Shown: positions 38,450-49,139, counted from the first letter of the stretch. The stretch: 64,000 nucleotides of DNA from Rhodobacteraceae bacterium SB2 (GCA_001642945.1 LGRT01000023.1:124001-188000); one strand, 5' to 3'. A program made the numbers and translations. Notes: generated from the sequence alone by a model not told the origin.

Positions 38450-39825
38450 GCGATCTTAGCTGCTTCAAAGCTTACGACATTCGCGGCGAAATCGGCGTGA
38501 ATATCGACGAAGGCATTGCCTATCGCATTGGGCGCGCAGTGGCGCAGCATTTCGGCGCACAATCTGTTGTGATCGGGTTTGATGCCCGCGAAACCAGCCC
38601 CGCCTTTGCCGTGGCGGCGGCGCGGGGGGCAATGGACGCTGGTGCGGATGTTTTGGACATCGGCATGGCTGGAACCGAGGAAATGTATTGGGCCGTCACC
38701 GAATTTGGGGCCTGCGCCGGGATTGAGGTGACCGCATCGCACAACCCTATCAATTACAATGGGATGAAAATCGTGAAGTCTGCGTCGCAGCCACTGGACG
38801 ACGCGGCGGATTTTCAGGTGATCAAGGCGCTGGCGGGTTCTCAGGAATGGTTGATTGGTGCTGAAATCGGCAAAGAGCTTGACCGTTCAGCGGAGGCACG
38901 CAGGGCCTATGTTGATCGTGTGCTCAGTTTCGTTGATATCAAAGCCTTGCGGCCTTTGAAAATTGTTGTGAATTCTGGCAATGGCGCAGCGGGACCAACA
39001 TTTGATGCAATTGCGGAGCGGTTGATGGAGCTTGGGGCGCCGTTAGATTTTATCCGCGTGCATCACGTGCCGGATGCGACATTCCCAAATGGTATCCCCA
39101 ATCCACTTTTGCCGGAAAACCACGCTGCGACGGCTGATGTGGTCAAGGCTGAGGGTGCTGACTTGGGTGTTGCATTTGACGGTGACTTCGATCGGTGCTT
39201 CTTTTTCGATGAGGCAGGTCAATTTGTGCCAGGAGAGTATGTCGTCGGCCTGCTGGCATCTATCTTTTTGGAAAAAGAGGTGGGTGCCAAGATTGTGCAT
39301 GACCCAAGAGTGATTTGGAATACGCAAGATATTGTAACCCGAAAGGGTGGTATCGCGGTACAATCCAAGACGGGTCACGCCTTCATCAAGCAGACGATGC
39401 GCTCTCACGAGGCGGCTTATGGCGGCGAGATGTCAGCGCACCACTACTTCCGTGATTTTGCCTATTGCGACAGCGGAATGATCCCTTGGCTTTTGATTGC
39501 AGAGCTCGTTTCCCGCTCGGGCCGCTCACTGGGTGATTGGGTGAAAGATCGATTTGCCGCTTTCCCAAGTTCAGGCGAAATGAATTTTCAAGTAGATCAT
39601 GCGGGCGCGGCGATTAAAAAGGTTTTGTCAGCCTACCGAGCGGACGCTCGTTCCTTGGATGAAACAGATGGTGTGAGCCTGGCCTTTGAGGATTGGCGGT
39701 TTAATTTGCGCCGGTCAAATACGGAACCATTGGTGCGCTTGAATGTTGAGGGCAAGGGCACAGCGGACGCACTTAACGGGTATGTGATCACGATTGCGGA
39801 TGTGCTTGGTGGTGCGCGTGGTTGA
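38446..39825 (+). CDS. manB: Phosphomannomutase / phosphoglucomutase
   Basis: 459 residues. Converts mannose-6-P to mannose-1-P, and often the glucose pair as well. Catalytic Ser in TASHNPINYNGMKI, metal loop GVAFDGDFDRCFFFD, sugar loop GGEMSAHHYFRDF, phosphate site RRSNTEPLVRLNVEG. GTG start 38446, coupled to the regulator. It feeds cpsB. One sampled line is about 57% GC, like the core genome, unlike the genes that follow. Confidence 0.94.
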   Translation: MSDLSCFKAYDIRGEIGVNIDEGIAYRIGRAVAQHFGAQSVVIGFDARETSPAFAVAAARGAMDAGADVLDIGMAGTEEMYWAVTEFGACAGIEVTASHNPINYNGMKIVKSASQPLDDAADFQVIKALAGSQEWLIGAEIGKELDRSAEARRAYVDRVLSFVDIKALRPLKIVVNSGNGAAGPTFDAIAERLMELGAPLDFIRVHHVPDATFPNGIPNPLLPENHAATADVVKAEGADLGVAFDGDFDRCFFFDEAGQFVPGEYVVGLLASIFLEKEVGAKIVHDPRVIWNTQDIVTRKGGIAVQSKTGHAFIKQTMRSHEAAYGGEMSAHHYFRDFAYCDSGMIPWLLIAELVSRSGRSLGDWVKDRFAAFPSSGEMNFQVDHAGAAIKKVLSAYRADARSLDETDGVSLAFEDWRFNLRRSNTEPLVRLNVEGKGTADALNGYVITIADVLGGARG

Positions 39826-39889
39826 GGCTGCCGATAATGGGGTGTTGTGGGTAGGTGCTCCTCAAACATGAAACAAAGAATTTGAATAT

Positions 39890-41332
39890 ATGGTAAAAAT
39901 ATTCCCTACTCTCTTGGCTGGTGGGTCTGGAACACGGTTGTGGCCACTTTCTCGAAAGTCTTATCCAAAGCAATTCTCGAAGCTCATTGGCGACAAAACG
40001 CTTTTTCAAGGTAGTGCGTTACGGCTCGTCTCATCTGATCTTGTTAACTTTGAGCCTCACATTACAATCACCAATGCCCAGTACCGCTTCATTGTTGGAG
40101 AACAACTACTAGACATAGATATTGATCCGGGCCCGATTTTAATTGAGCCAGAAGCGAAAAATACAGCGGCTCCGATTTTAGCAGCTAGTATATTTGCGCA
40201 TTCAAAAGATCCGGATGCTATTATTATTGTTGCCCCGTCTGATCATGTCATTCCAGACGCGAATGCCTTCCATGAAGTTGTCAAACTCGGGTTATCACAT
40301 GCCAAAAATGGAAAAATTGTTACATTTGGTATTCAGCCAACCCATGCTGCGACGGCATACGGTTACCTCGAACTATCGCCAGACACTATCGATAACGCTG
40401 GGACTTCAAACCTCAATAGCTTCGTTGAAAAACCGAACCTATTAAAAGCTGAGCGTATGTTGAACGCTGGTAACTTCCTGTGGAATGCTGGGATATTTAT
40501 GTTCCGCGCCGCTGAAATGATTGACGCATTTAGAAGTTACGCACCGGATACGTCAGATTTTGTAGAAAAATCAGTTTCTAATGCAACACAAGACTTAGGG
40601 TTTTTGCGACTGGCGGTGGAGCCTTGGGTGATGCTTGATGACATCAGCATTGATTATGCAATTATGGAAAAGGCTCAGAATTTGGTAGCTATTCCATTCA
40701 AGTCCAAATGGTCTGATTTAGGAGGGTGGGACGCTGTCTGGTCGGAAAGCAATCCAGATGCGGCAGGCAACGTGACTTCAATCACGGCAAACGCAATAGA
40801 CTGTTCTAACACACTCCTGCGCTCAGAAAGTGCCTCCCAGCAAGTCGTAGGCATTGGATTAGAAAACATTATTACAGTAGCCATGCCAGATGCAGTTCTG
40901 GTCGCGCATAAAGACTACACGCAAGAGGTTAAGAAGGCAGTTGAATTGCTGAAGACCCAAGAAGTTGATCAAGCCGAGGTTTTTCCGAAAGATCACCGCC
41001 CATGGGGCTGGTTCGAAAGTCTGATATTAGGGCGTTGTTTCCAAGTAAAGCGTATTCACGTCAAACCGGGGGCCGCCTTAAGTTTGCAGAGCCATCGATT
41101 TCGTTCTGAGCATTGGATAGTGGTCGAAGGAGTGGCAACTGTAACGATAAACGACCAAATTCAAACCGTGGGGGTTGGTGAATCTGTCTACGTACCTGTT
41201 GGAGCAAAGCATCGTATGGAGAATAATGAAAATTATCCCATGGTTTTAATTGAAGTCCAGACAGGCTCATATTTGGGCGAAGACGATATCGTACGCTACG
41301 AAGATCGGTACGCAAGAAATCAAGATAATTAG
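39890..41332 (+). CDS. cpsB: Mannose-1-P guanylyltransferase / mannose-6-P isomerase
   Basis: 480 residues, bifunctional. The N-terminal GTP:mannose-1-P transferase has LLAGGSGTRLWPLSRKSYPKQF and FVEKPNLLKAERML; the C-terminal cupin isomerase domain has HRPWGWFESL and GAALSLQSHRFRSEHWIVVEG. Makes GDP-mannose, which the AlgD-like enzyme at 61.5 kb can oxidise. GC in a sampled line falls to about 43% here, marking the start of the foreign-looking block. Confidence 0.94.
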   Translation: MVKIFPTLLAGGSGTRLWPLSRKSYPKQFSKLIGDKTLFQGSALRLVSSDLVNFEPHITITNAQYRFIVGEQLLDIDIDPGPILIEPEAKNTAAPILAASIFAHSKDPDAIIIVAPSDHVIPDANAFHEVVKLGLSHAKNGKIVTFGIQPTHAATAYGYLELSPDTIDNAGTSNLNSFVEKPNLLKAERMLNAGNFLWNAGIFMFRAAEMIDAFRSYAPDTSDFVEKSVSNATQDLGFLRLAVEPWVMLDDISIDYAIMEKAQNLVAIPFKSKWSDLGGWDAVWSESNPDAAGNVTSITANAIDCSNTLLRSESASQQVVGIGLENIITVAMPDAVLVAHKDYTQEVKKAVELLKTQEVDQAEVFPKDHRPWGWFESLILGRCFQVKRIHVKPGAALSLQSHRFRSEHWIVVEGVATVTINDQIQTVGVGESVYVPVGAKHRMENNENYPMVLIEVQTGSYLGEDDIVRYEDRYARNQDN

Positions 41333-41341
41333 GAAAAAGTA

Positions 41342-42628
41342 TTGAAGAAAATTGCAATTATTGGATTAGGGTACGTCGGATTACCGCTAGCCGTGGAATT
41401 TGGTAAAATCAGACAAACCATCGGTTTTGATATCAACGCGCAAAGAGTAACGGAACTTGAGGGTGGATTTGATCGAACTAATGAATGTTCTAACGCCGAT
41501 TTAGCCAGAGCTAGAAATTTGAAGCTTTCCTCAGATCTTAGACACATAAGGGATGCATCAATTTACATTGTGACAGTGCCAACACCAATTGATAACGCCA
41601 AGAGGCCAAACCTTACTCCCTTGAAGTCAGCTAGCAAAATGGTTGGATCGATCTTAGACGCTGGCGATATTGTTATCTATGAATCTACCGTCTTTCCTGG
41701 TGCTACTGAAGAAGTCTGCATCCCGATACTTGAGGCCGAGAGTGGCCTTACGTTCAATCAAGACTTTTCATGCGGATACAGCCCAGAAAGAATTAACCCG
41801 GGCGACAAAGTCAACACGCTCACAAAAATTAAGAAAATTACCAGCGGCAGCAATCCGCAAATCGCCACAGAAATAGATGAATTATATGGTTCAATTATTG
41901 AGGCCGGGACACATCTTGCGAGTTCAATAAGAGTGGCAGAGGCTGCAAAAGTCATTGAGAATTCTCAGCGAGATTTAAACATTGCGTTTGTAAACGAACT
42001 CTCTGTAATTTTTGAGCGTTTGAACATCGACACGACTGAGGTTTTGGACGCGGCAGGCTCAAAATGGAATTTCATGCCGTTCAGTCCCGGAATGGTTGGC
42101 GGACACTGTATCGGTGTGGACCCATACTACTTGACACACAAAGCTGAGGAGGTTGGATACAACCCCCAAGTAATTCTTTCTGGACGTCGGATAAACGATA
42201 ACATGGCCAAATATGCGGCGAAAACAATTATTAAAAATATGTTGCAGCTGGGCATAGATGTTCCTCGATCTAACGTTGGATTGCTAGGCATAACTTTCAA
42301 AGAAAATTGTCCAGATATTCGGAATAGTAAAATTGTCGACTTAGTCAATGAACTGAAAAATTGGAATGTTTCCGTCAAAGTTGCAGATCCTTGGGCAGAT
42401 CCAGTGGAAGTCAAAACTGAGTATGATGTCGAACTATCTGAGGCCAGCGAATTGGTTGATCTTGACGCGCTCATTGTTGCCGTTGGCCACGACCAATATA
42501 GATCGCTTAGTATCGAAGATTTGTTGAGCTTTATGAAAGATCAAAATAAGTGTGTTTTGGGAGATTTGAAGTCTCTATACAATAAGCAACAACTCTCTGA
42601 AGCTGGCGCAAGAGTTTTTAGATTATGA
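41342..42628 (+). CDS. UDP-N-acetylhexosamine dehydrogenase (TviB/WbpO class)
   Basis: 428 residues, first step of the mannuronate branch: UDP-GlcNAc to UDP-GlcNAcA. NAD motif IIGLGYVGLPLAVEFG, FSCGYSPERINPGD, and the catalytic Cys in GGHCIGVDPYYLTHKA, the TviB/WbpO pattern rather than WbpA's CIPID. TviB uses UDP-GlcNAc, WbpO UDP-GalNAc; the presence of WbpB-D-E-I downstream favours UDP-GlcNAc. TTG start after AGGAAAAAG. Confidence 0.9.
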   Translation: MKKIAIIGLGYVGLPLAVEFGKIRQTIGFDINAQRVTELEGGFDRTNECSNADLARARNLKLSSDLRHIRDASIYIVTVPTPIDNAKRPNLTPLKSASKMVGSILDAGDIVIYESTVFPGATEEVCIPILEAESGLTFNQDFSCGYSPERINPGDKVNTLTKIKKITSGSNPQIATEIDELYGSIIEAGTHLASSIRVAEAAKVIENSQRDLNIAFVNELSVIFERLNIDTTEVLDAAGSKWNFMPFSPGMVGGHCIGVDPYYLTHKAEEVGYNPQVILSGRRINDNMAKYAAKTIIKNMLQLGIDVPRSNVGLLGITFKENCPDIRNSKIVDLVNELKNWNVSVKVADPWADPVEVKTEYDVELSEASELVDLDALIVAVGHDQYRSLSIEDLLSFMKDQNKCVLGDLKSLYNKQQLSEAGARVFRL

Positions 42629-42641
42629 GGTGGGTTGGATT

Positions 42642-43697
42642 ATGCAGTTTCCGATAATTGAACAACGTAGAATAAGAGTTGGCTTGGTTGGCTGTGGTCG
42701 CATTTCAAGCAACCATTTCGGTGCTATAGCGAAATATAAAGAAGACTTAGAGCTAGTGGCTGTGTGTGACACTGACCAGGAAGCTCTAGGCAAAGCGGTT
42801 AATACATACAAGGTATCGGGCTACAATGATTTTTCGGCTATGCTTAAGAATGAAAAACTTGACCTAGTCATCCTTTGTACTCCAAGTGGGCTGCACCCTA
42901 AGCATGCGACCCTTGCGGCTTCGTATGGAGTGAATGTTATTAGTGAAAAGCCAATGGCAACTAGATATTCCGATGGTTTGGCAATGGTTGAGGCCTGCGA
43001 CAACGCAAATGTTAGATTGTTTGTTGTGAAACAAAACCGTCGCAATGCAACGCTGCAATTACTAAAGCGGGCGGTAGGTGAGGGACGTTTTGGACAAATT
43101 AAAATGGTTCACCTGAATGTGTTTTGGACGCGTCCGCAAGAATACTATGATGCCGGAGGCGGTTGGCGTGGCACTTGGGAGTATGATGGTGGTGCATTTA
43201 TGAACCAGGCCAGTCATTACGTTGATTTAGTTGAGTGGCTTATTGGGCCAGTGGAGTGCGTTCAGGCTTTCATGAGTACGACGCGGGACATTGAGGCTGA
43301 AGATACGGGAGTTCTGAACATTAAATGGAGAAATGGCGCTCTCGGATCAATGGCTGTAACAATGCTTACGTATCCCAAAAATCTCGAGGGCAGCATTACA
43401 ATCCTTGGCGACCAAGGAACTGTTAGAGTTGGCGGCGTTGCCGTCAACGACATACAGACATGGGAGTTCGCTGATCAGAAAGATTATGATGCTGAAGTGA
43501 AAGCAGCTAACTATGAAACCACTTCAGTTTATGGTTTCGGACACCCGCTTTACTACCGTAACGTTATCGACGTTTTGCGTGGGAATGCTGAACCTGAAAC
43601 TGATGGCCGTGAAGGCTTAAAGTCACTCGAATTTTTAACTGCCGCTTACATTGCTGCGAGAGATCGCACGACTGTTGGACTGCCACTTCACATTTAA
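42642..43697 (+). CDS. wbpB: UDP-GlcNAcA 3-oxidase (WbpB/WlbA), Gfo/Idh/MocA family
   Basis: 351 residues from ATG 42642, preceded by GAGGTG at 9 nt. Oxidises C3 of UDP-GlcNAcA to the 3-keto sugar; in P. aeruginosa it recycles NADH against 2-oxoglutarate. Rossmann [17 protein letters not shown], the EKP motif in [13 protein letters not shown], and [25 protein letters not shown], which is the WlbA/WbpB fingerprint with the catalytic Lys/His region. Directly upstream of WbpD and WbpE. Confidence 0.9.
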   Translation: MQFPIIEQRRIRVGLVGCGRISSNHFGAIAKYKEDLELVAVCDTDQEALGKAVNTYKVSGYNDFSAMLKNEKLDLVILCTPSGLHPKHATLAASYGVNVISEKPMATRYSDGLAMVEACDNANVRLFVVKQNRRNATLQLLKRAVGEGRFGQIKMVHLNVFWTRPQEYYDAGGGWRGTWEYDGGAFMNQASHYVDLVEWLIGPVECVQAFMSTTRDIEAEDTGVLNIKWRNGALGSMAVTMLTYPKNLEGSITILGDQGTVRVGGVAVNDIQTWEFADQKDYDAEVKAANYETTSVYGFGHPLYYRNVIDVLRGNAEPETDGREGLKSLEFLTAAYIAARDRTTVGLPLHI

Positions 43698-43711
43698 CTT
43701 GGACAAAAGAT

Positions 43712-44299
43712 TTGGCTGATTATTTTAAACATGAAACCGCAATAGTTGATGAAGGTGCAATTATCGGCGTCGGCACCCGAATTTGGCATTGGGCGCATGT
43801 TTGTGGTGGTGCCAAGATAGGTAAACGTGTTTCGTTAGGACAAAACGTATTTATTGGCAATAAAGTGACAATCGGTGATAATTGTAAAATTCAAAACAAT
43901 GTTAGCGTATATGATGATGTACATCTAGAGGATGGTGTATTTTGTGGCCCGAGTATGGTATTCACGAACGTATATAATCCAAGATCTCTCATAGAACGAA
44001 AGTCTGAATATCGCCCGACGCTTGTCAGGAGGGGTGCTACACTAGGCGCAAATTGCACAATTGTCTGTGGAAATACCATTGGTGAGTTTGCTTTTGTCGG
44101 AGCAGGTGCGGTTGTAGCTTCGGATGTTAAGCCCTACGCGCTAGTAGTGGGCGTACCAGCGAAGCAAATTGGATGGATGAGTGAGTACGGTGAGCAGTTA
44201 GATCTGCCGGTGAACGGGGACGGATCCATAACATGTTTACACACTGGAAAGACGTACAAATTAGTCGACGGCTCTTTGCGTAAGGAGACAGATAATTGA
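43712..44299 (+). CDS. wbpD: UDP-3-amino sugar N-acetyltransferase (WbpD/WlbB)
   Basis: 195 residues, a left-handed beta-helix acetyl-CoA enzyme with hexapeptide repeats ([20 protein letters not shown] and onward). It acetylates the C3 amine made by WbpE to give UDP-GlcNAc(3NAc)A. TTG start 43712. The segment [24 protein letters not shown] is typical of WbpD/WlbB proteins. Its stop overlaps the WbpE start (TTGA). Confidence 0.9.
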   Translation: MADYFKHETAIVDEGAIIGVGTRIWHWAHVCGGAKIGKRVSLGQNVFIGNKVTIGDNCKIQNNVSVYDDVHLEDGVFCGPSMVFTNVYNPRSLIERKSEYRPTLVRRGATLGANCTIVCGNTIGEFAFVGAGAVVASDVKPYALVVGVPAKQIGWMSEYGEQLDLPVNGDGSITCLHTGKTYKLVDGSLRKETDN

Positions 44300-45378
44300 T
44301 ACCTTTTTTTGACCTTGCTGCGCAACAAGAGCTAATTCGTAAAGAAATTGATGAAAATATAGCAAATGTGCTAGCCCATGGTAAGTACATACTGGGCCCA
44401 GAAGTTGCAGAGTTAGAGAGACGCCTTGTCGAATATACTGGAGCAAAATATTGCATCAGTTGCGCAAACGGCACTGACGCACTTCAAATCGCGTTAATGG
44501 CGTTAGGTGTGGGTCCTGGTGACGAGGTAATAACGCCATCATTTTCATATATTGCGACCGCTGAAGCAACTGCCTTACTTGGTGCAAAGCCAGTGTATGT
44601 AGACGTTGACCCTGTCACATATAATATCAACCATAATTTAATTGAAGATAAAATCACCAATCGGACCAAAGCTATTATTCCTGTATCCTTATATGGGCAA
44701 CCGGCAGATTTCGACGAAATTAATGCGCTTGCTTCAAAGTATAACCTGCCAGTTATCGAAGATGCCGCGCAAAGCTTCGGCGCAACATACAAGGGCAAAA
44801 AATCTTGTAATCTATCCACAATTAGCTGCACATCATTTTTTCCAACTAAACCACTAGGTTGTTATGGTGATGGTGGAGCTATTTTCACGTCGGACGAAAA
44901 CTTAGCAACACTAATTCGCCAAATCGCGCGGCACGGACAAAAGCAACGTTACCATCATGTCCGTGTGGGCATAAATAGTCGCTTGGATACAATACAAGCT
45001 GCAATACTTCTTCCTAAGTTGAAAATACTCGACGATGAAGTGCGCAAACGAAATGAACTTGCCGCTCGTTATAATATCGCGTTTTCAGACAACGACATGG
45101 TAACTACCCCAAAGATCAGTCATTTTGCAACTACGAGCTGTGCTCAATATACTCTGAAAGTTGAAAACCGCAGAGATTTGATTGAAAAACTTGAAAAATG
45201 TGGTGTCCCAACAGCAGTTCACTATCCATTACCTTTGAATTTGCAACCTGCCGTGTTAGACGCAAATGCCAATGTGCCATTTAGTGAAACACTATCAAAT
45301 CGAGTACTTAGTTTGCCTATTCATGCATATATGCAGCCTGAAATTTTTAGTAAAATTGTTGATGCGGTAAATAAATAA
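44296..45378 (+). CDS. wbpE: UDP-3-keto sugar aminotransferase (WbpE)
   Basis: 360 residues, DegT/DnrJ/EryC1 family, PLP-dependent. Adds the C3 amine using glutamate. Seen: [14 protein letters not shown] at the start, [39 protein letters not shown] and the PLP-lysine in [18 protein letters not shown] start with AAGGAG at 9 nt, coupled to wbpD. Confidence 0.92.
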   Translation: MIPFFDLAAQQELIRKEIDENIANVLAHGKYILGPEVAELERRLVEYTGAKYCISCANGTDALQIALMALGVGPGDEVITPSFSYIATAEATALLGAKPVYVDVDPVTYNINHNLIEDKITNRTKAIIPVSLYGQPADFDEINALASKYNLPVIEDAAQSFGATYKGKKSCNLSTISCTSFFPTKPLGCYGDGGAIFTSDENLATLIRQIARHGQKQRYHHVRVGINSRLDTIQAAILLPKLKILDDEVRKRNELAARYNIAFSDNDMVTTPKISHFATTSCAQYTLKVENRRDLIEKLEKCGVPTAVHYPLPLNLQPAVLDANANVPFSETLSNRVLSLPIHAYMQPEIFSKIVDAVNK

Positions 45379-45380
45379 AC

Positions 45381-46412
45381 ATGAAAATCCTTTCAATCAT
45401 TGGAGCCAGGCCTCAGTTTGTAAAATCTGCAGTATTTCGTAAACGGTGTGCCGATGTCGGAATAGATGAAGTATTACTTCATACCGGACAGCACTACGAT
45501 CATTTGATGTCATTAGGAATCTTTGATGAATTGGATGTAAAAGCGCCTGACATTAGTTATACTCTTTCAGCTAGGTCACATGGCGGGATGACCGGTGAAT
45601 TAATAACTAAAATCGAGCAAACAATAATAGATATAAAACCCGATCTAGTTAATTTATACGGAGACACTAATACCACTCTAGCAGGAGCGTTAGCTGCGGC
45701 AAAATTGCATGTACCCATCTCTCACATTGAAGCAGGGCTTAGATCATTTAATAAGCGAATGCCCGAAGAGGTAAATCGTATTATAGCGGATCACGTATCA
45801 ACATACTTATTTTGCCCGACACTGCAGTCGGTTAAACACTTGCAGAATGAAAATATTACGCAAGGTGTCTTCCATGTTGGTGATATCATGTTTGATGCGA
45901 TCAAAATGTTTAAAGCAAAGTTTAAAACACCAAAAGGAATTGGCGCTTTAAGTGATAATAAAATTGCTTTATTGACTGTACACAGAGCCGAAAATGTTAC
46001 TAATTGTGAGGTAATGAATGAGATTGTTGAATACTGTAAAAAATATTCAGCAGAGTACCAAATAATATTTCCAGCCCATCCTAATACCAGGAAAATTCTT
46101 GAACAATTTTCCATTGACCTTGGCCCGATTAAATTGATTGAACCTATTTCATACTTGGAGATGCAAGGCTTGTTGAGTATGACGAATTTAGTGTTGACCG
46201 ATTCTGGTGGCTTGCAGAAAGAAGCTTATTTCCATGGATGTGAATGCGTAACCTTACGCGACGAAACTGAGTGGGTAGAAACAATAGAATATGGTTGGAA
46301 TAGACTATGGAAAGCTCCAGTTTCTCGATCAAAATTGAACAATATTTCAGAATACGGAAATGGAAATGCGTGCGATGAAATTATCACCAGACTTACAAGT
46401 GGACTTACCTAA
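45381..46412 (+). CDS. wbpI: UDP-GlcNAc(3NAc)A 2-epimerase (WbpI; WecB-like)
   Basis: 343 residues, non-hydrolysing UDP-N-acetylglucosamine 2-epimerase family. IGARPQFVKSA at the N-terminus, HIEAGLRSFNKRMPEEVNR, LTVHRAENVTN and TDSGGLQKEAYFHGCECVTLRDETEWVET. Placement directly after WbpB-D-E makes the diacetamido-glucuronate the likely substrate, giving UDP-ManNAc(3NAc)A, rather than UDP-GlcNAc itself. Shares one base with the next gene. Confidence 0.9.
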   Translation: MKILSIIGARPQFVKSAVFRKRCADVGIDEVLLHTGQHYDHLMSLGIFDELDVKAPDISYTLSARSHGGMTGELITKIEQTIIDIKPDLVNLYGDTNTTLAGALAAAKLHVPISHIEAGLRSFNKRMPEEVNRIIADHVSTYLFCPTLQSVKHLQNENITQGVFHVGDIMFDAIKMFKAKFKTPKGIGALSDNKIALLTVHRAENVTNCEVMNEIVEYCKKYSAEYQIIFPAHPNTRKILEQFSIDLGPIKLIEPISYLEMQGLLSMTNLVLTDSGGLQKEAYFHGCECVTLRDETEWVETIEYGWNRLWKAPVSRSKLNNISEYGNGNACDEIITRLTSGLT

Positions 46413-47215
46413 TGATTTACGTGTTACTGCCAGCCTATAATGAAGCAAAATCTTTACCTAATATTTTACCAAAAATTGCAGTTGAATTGAAGAGTGTTGG
46501 ACAGGACTCATCAATAATAATATGTGATGATGGTAGTACCGACGATACATTTGATTACCTGAACAACAATAAGGATTACTACAATTTAACAATCCTGCGT
46601 CACCCAATCAATCGTGGTTTGGGCGAAACAGTTCGTGATCTCTTTGAATATGCGGCAATGAAGTGTGATGATAGCGATGTAATCATCAGATTAGATTGTG
46701 ATGACACCCACGAGCCTAAATATTTTCATCAGCTAGCGGAGCAAGTTAACGCTGGTTTTGATGTAGTAATCGCGTCCCGTTTTGCAAAAGGTGGACAACA
46801 ATTAGGTGTTTCAAAGTATAGGACGCTTATAAGTCTTGCGGCAAATTTATTCATGAAAATATTCTTTCCTATAAAAGGAGTTCGTGAATATTCATGCGGG
46901 TTTCGAGCATATTCTGGTAAAATTATTAAGGAAGCAGTGTCGGTATATGGAGGAAACTTAATCCAATTAAAAGGACTTGGTTTTACATGTACGCTCGAAA
47001 AATTAGTTAAACTTAAGTTGCTAGGTGCGTCATTCACTGAGGTTCCCTTTATACTAAGATATGATCAAAAAGTAAGTGATAGTAAAATGATTAGTAGTGT
47101 GACAACTTTTGGTTACTTCACTCTAGCTTTGTTTTATCATTGGCCTTTCGGTGGATGGCGTCAGACTTATAAAAATAAAATTATTAATATGCGCGCTAAA
47201 AACGATAACCTTTAA
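46412..47215 (+). CDS. Family 2 glycosyltransferase (dolichol-P-mannose synthase-like)
   Basis: 267 residues, GT-A fold: VLLPAYNEAKSLPNILPKI, IICDDGSTDDT and RLDCDDTHEPKYF for the nucleotide and metal site. No long C-terminal membrane pair is obvious apart from a hydrophobic stretch near the end (TFGYFTLALFYHWPFGG). Likely transfers one sugar of the repeat unit; the linkage is unknown. Confidence 0.85.
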   Translation: MIYVLLPAYNEAKSLPNILPKIAVELKSVGQDSSIIICDDGSTDDTFDYLNNNKDYYNLTILRHPINRGLGETVRDLFEYAAMKCDDSDVIIRLDCDDTHEPKYFHQLAEQVNAGFDVVIASRFAKGGQQLGVSKYRTLISLAANLFMKIFFPIKGVREYSCGFRAYSGKIIKEAVSVYGGNLIQLKGLGFTCTLEKLVKLKLLGASFTEVPFILRYDQKVSDSKMISSVTTFGYFTLALFYHWPFGGWRQTYKNKIINMRAKNDNL

Positions 47216-47240
47216 TAAACGTTTAAACGGAGCATTTTAT

Positions 47241-49139
47241 ATGTGCGGGTTTATTTCACTTCACCACAATAATAATATAGAAGATTATTCTTACTCAACA
47301 GCCGTAAAAATGTTGGATAGCATAAAGCATCGTGGGCCAGATGGCGACAAAATTGAGGTCTTTAGTAGAGCGGTACAAGGTCACTGCAGGCTATCAATCA
47401 TTGATGTAAGTTCTCCAAACCAACCTTTAGTAACCGCGGACAATAGATATAGCTTAGTATTTAACGGTGAGATATATAATTACCTTGAATTACGAGATGA
47501 ATTAATTACGGCAGGTGTAAGATTCAAAACTAAATCAGACACAGAGGTTTTATTTCAGTTATTATTGAATCAAGGCGAAGAAGCAATAAATAAGTTAAAT
47601 GGCATGTTTGCTTTTGTATTTTACGATCACAAAACTAATTGCTGGATCGCAGCGCGAGATCGAAATGGAATCAAGCCCCTGTATTTATGGCAAATAACAG
47701 ATAGTGAATTAGGATTTGCATCTGAGATTAAGGCATTTACGAAGCACCACAAATTTGTAAGACAGATAGATCGAAGCGCGTTAAATGAATATTTTACATT
47801 TCAATATTGTCTAGAAGACAGGACCCTCTTTCAATGTGTCAAGAGGGTAAGGCCTGGCTACTATTTGAAAGGCAATGGAGGTCAAGTACGATCAGAAGTA
47901 AGATATTGGCAAAACAGTTATGAAATAGACAAGGATCATAATGAGGATTGGTTTGTTTCCCGGTTAACAGAACTTGTTGAAAATGCTGTTGGGATGCAGA
48001 TGCGCTCCGATGTACCGGTTGGTGGTTATTTGTCTGGAGGCTTAGATTCGAGCTTGGTGTGTGCAATGGCAAAAAAGCATCATGACGGAAATTTTAAAAC
48101 GTTTCACGGTCGGTTCGTAGAGGGGCATGAATTTGATGAATCCTATTATGCTAAAAAATTGGCCAAACATAGCGGCTTAGACTATCTTGAGGTTGTACCG
48201 TCTGCCGAAGATTTCGTAGAATATATGCCAAAGTTAATAAAGGCACTAGATGAGCCAGTAGCGGGGCCTGGCGTCTTTCCCCAGTTTGCCGTAAGTCGAT
48301 TGGCTTCGGAACACGTAAAAGTCGTGCTCGGAGGTCAAGGTGGAGATGAAATATTTGCTGGATATGCGCGTTACTTAGTAGCTTATTTAGAGCAAGCCAT
48401 AAAGGGAGCAATTAATGAGACTGTAGAAGAAAAACAACACGTTGTCGCATTATCAACAATTATTCCCAATCTTCCCATCCTTAAACAATATATACCAATG
48501 CTTAAAAGTTTTATGTCAAACAATGCCTTTGGTAGCTTCGATGAAAGATACTATGCACTGTTGAACAGAAGTGAAGGTATTAAACATTTACTCACAGACG
48601 ATTTTAAAAATGAATTGGAAAATGGTAACCAATTCAGTGTATTTAAAGAAGAATTTAATTCCTCTGATACAGCGTCATACATTAATAAAATGTTAGATTT
48701 TGATCAAAAATATTCGTTACCCGCTTTGCTACAAGTTGAGGATAGAGTAAGTATGGCAGCCTCGATTGAATCGCGCGTGCCTTTTCTCGATCACCGGATT
48801 TCTGAATTTTCTGCAAAAGTGCCACCGGGTTTCAAGTTTAAAGGTGGTATGACCAAAGCATTACTCAAAAAAGCAGTTTCAGAAATAGTCCCTAACGAAA
48901 TTCTTCTACGCAAGGATAAGATGGGTTTCCCCGTCCCCTTGAACAGATGGTTAGAGAAGGGTGTAGTTCGGGATTTCGTATCTGATACTTTGAACTCATC
49001 AAAAGCTCTGGAGCGAGGCTTTTTCAAACGAAGTGTTTTAAAGGAGATGGTCGACCTTACGGGCATATCCGCCAGAGAAATTTGGGGTGCTCTTTGCTTG
49101 GAGCTATGGCATCTAGAATTTATTGATGACAATGCATAA
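47241..49139 (+). CDS. Asparagine synthase-like glutamine amidotransferase
   Basis: 632 residues from ATG 47241. The N-terminal Ntn glutaminase has Cys2 (MCGFISLHH) and FNGEIYNYLELRDEL; the synthase PP-loop is SDVPVGGYLSGGLDSSLVCAMA, and SMAASIESRVPFLDHRI is near the C-terminus. In this context it more likely amidates a uronic-acid carboxyl (as WbpS does in P. aeruginosa O6) than makes asparagine. Confidence 0.88.
   Translation: MCGFISLHHNNNIEDYSYSTAVKMLDSIKHRGPDGDKIEVFSRAVQGHCRLSIIDVSSPNQPLVTADNRYSLVFNGEIYNYLELRDELITAGVRFKTKSDTEVLFQLLLNQGEEAINKLNGMFAFVFYDHKTNCWIAARDRNGIKPLYLWQITDSELGFASEIKAFTKHHKFVRQIDRSALNEYFTFQYCLEDRTLFQCVKRVRPGYYLKGNGGQVRSEVRYWQNSYEIDKDHNEDWFVSRLTELVENAVGMQMRSDVPVGGYLSGGLDSSLVCAMAKKHHDGNFKTFHGRFVEGHEFDESYYAKKLAKHSGLDYLEVVPSAEDFVEYMPKLIKALDEPVAGPGVFPQFAVSRLASEHVKVVLGGQGGDEIFAGYARYLVAYLEQAIKGAINETVEEKQHVVALSTIIPNLPILKQYIPMLKSFMSNNAFGSFDERYYALLNRSEGIKHLLTDDFKNELENGNQFSVFKEEFNSSDTASYINKMLDFDQKYSLPALLQVEDRVSMAASIESRVPFLDHRISEFSAKVPPGFKFKGGMTKALLKKAVSEIVPNEILLRKDKMGFPVPLNRWLEKGVVRDFVSDTLNSSKALERGFFKRSVLKEMVDLTGISAREIWGALCLELWHLEFIDDNA

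Noticed and set aside
43070-43078. Second ops-like match GGCGGTAGG
   Set aside because: It lies inside the wbpB coding sequence far from any leader and departs from the core at the last base.
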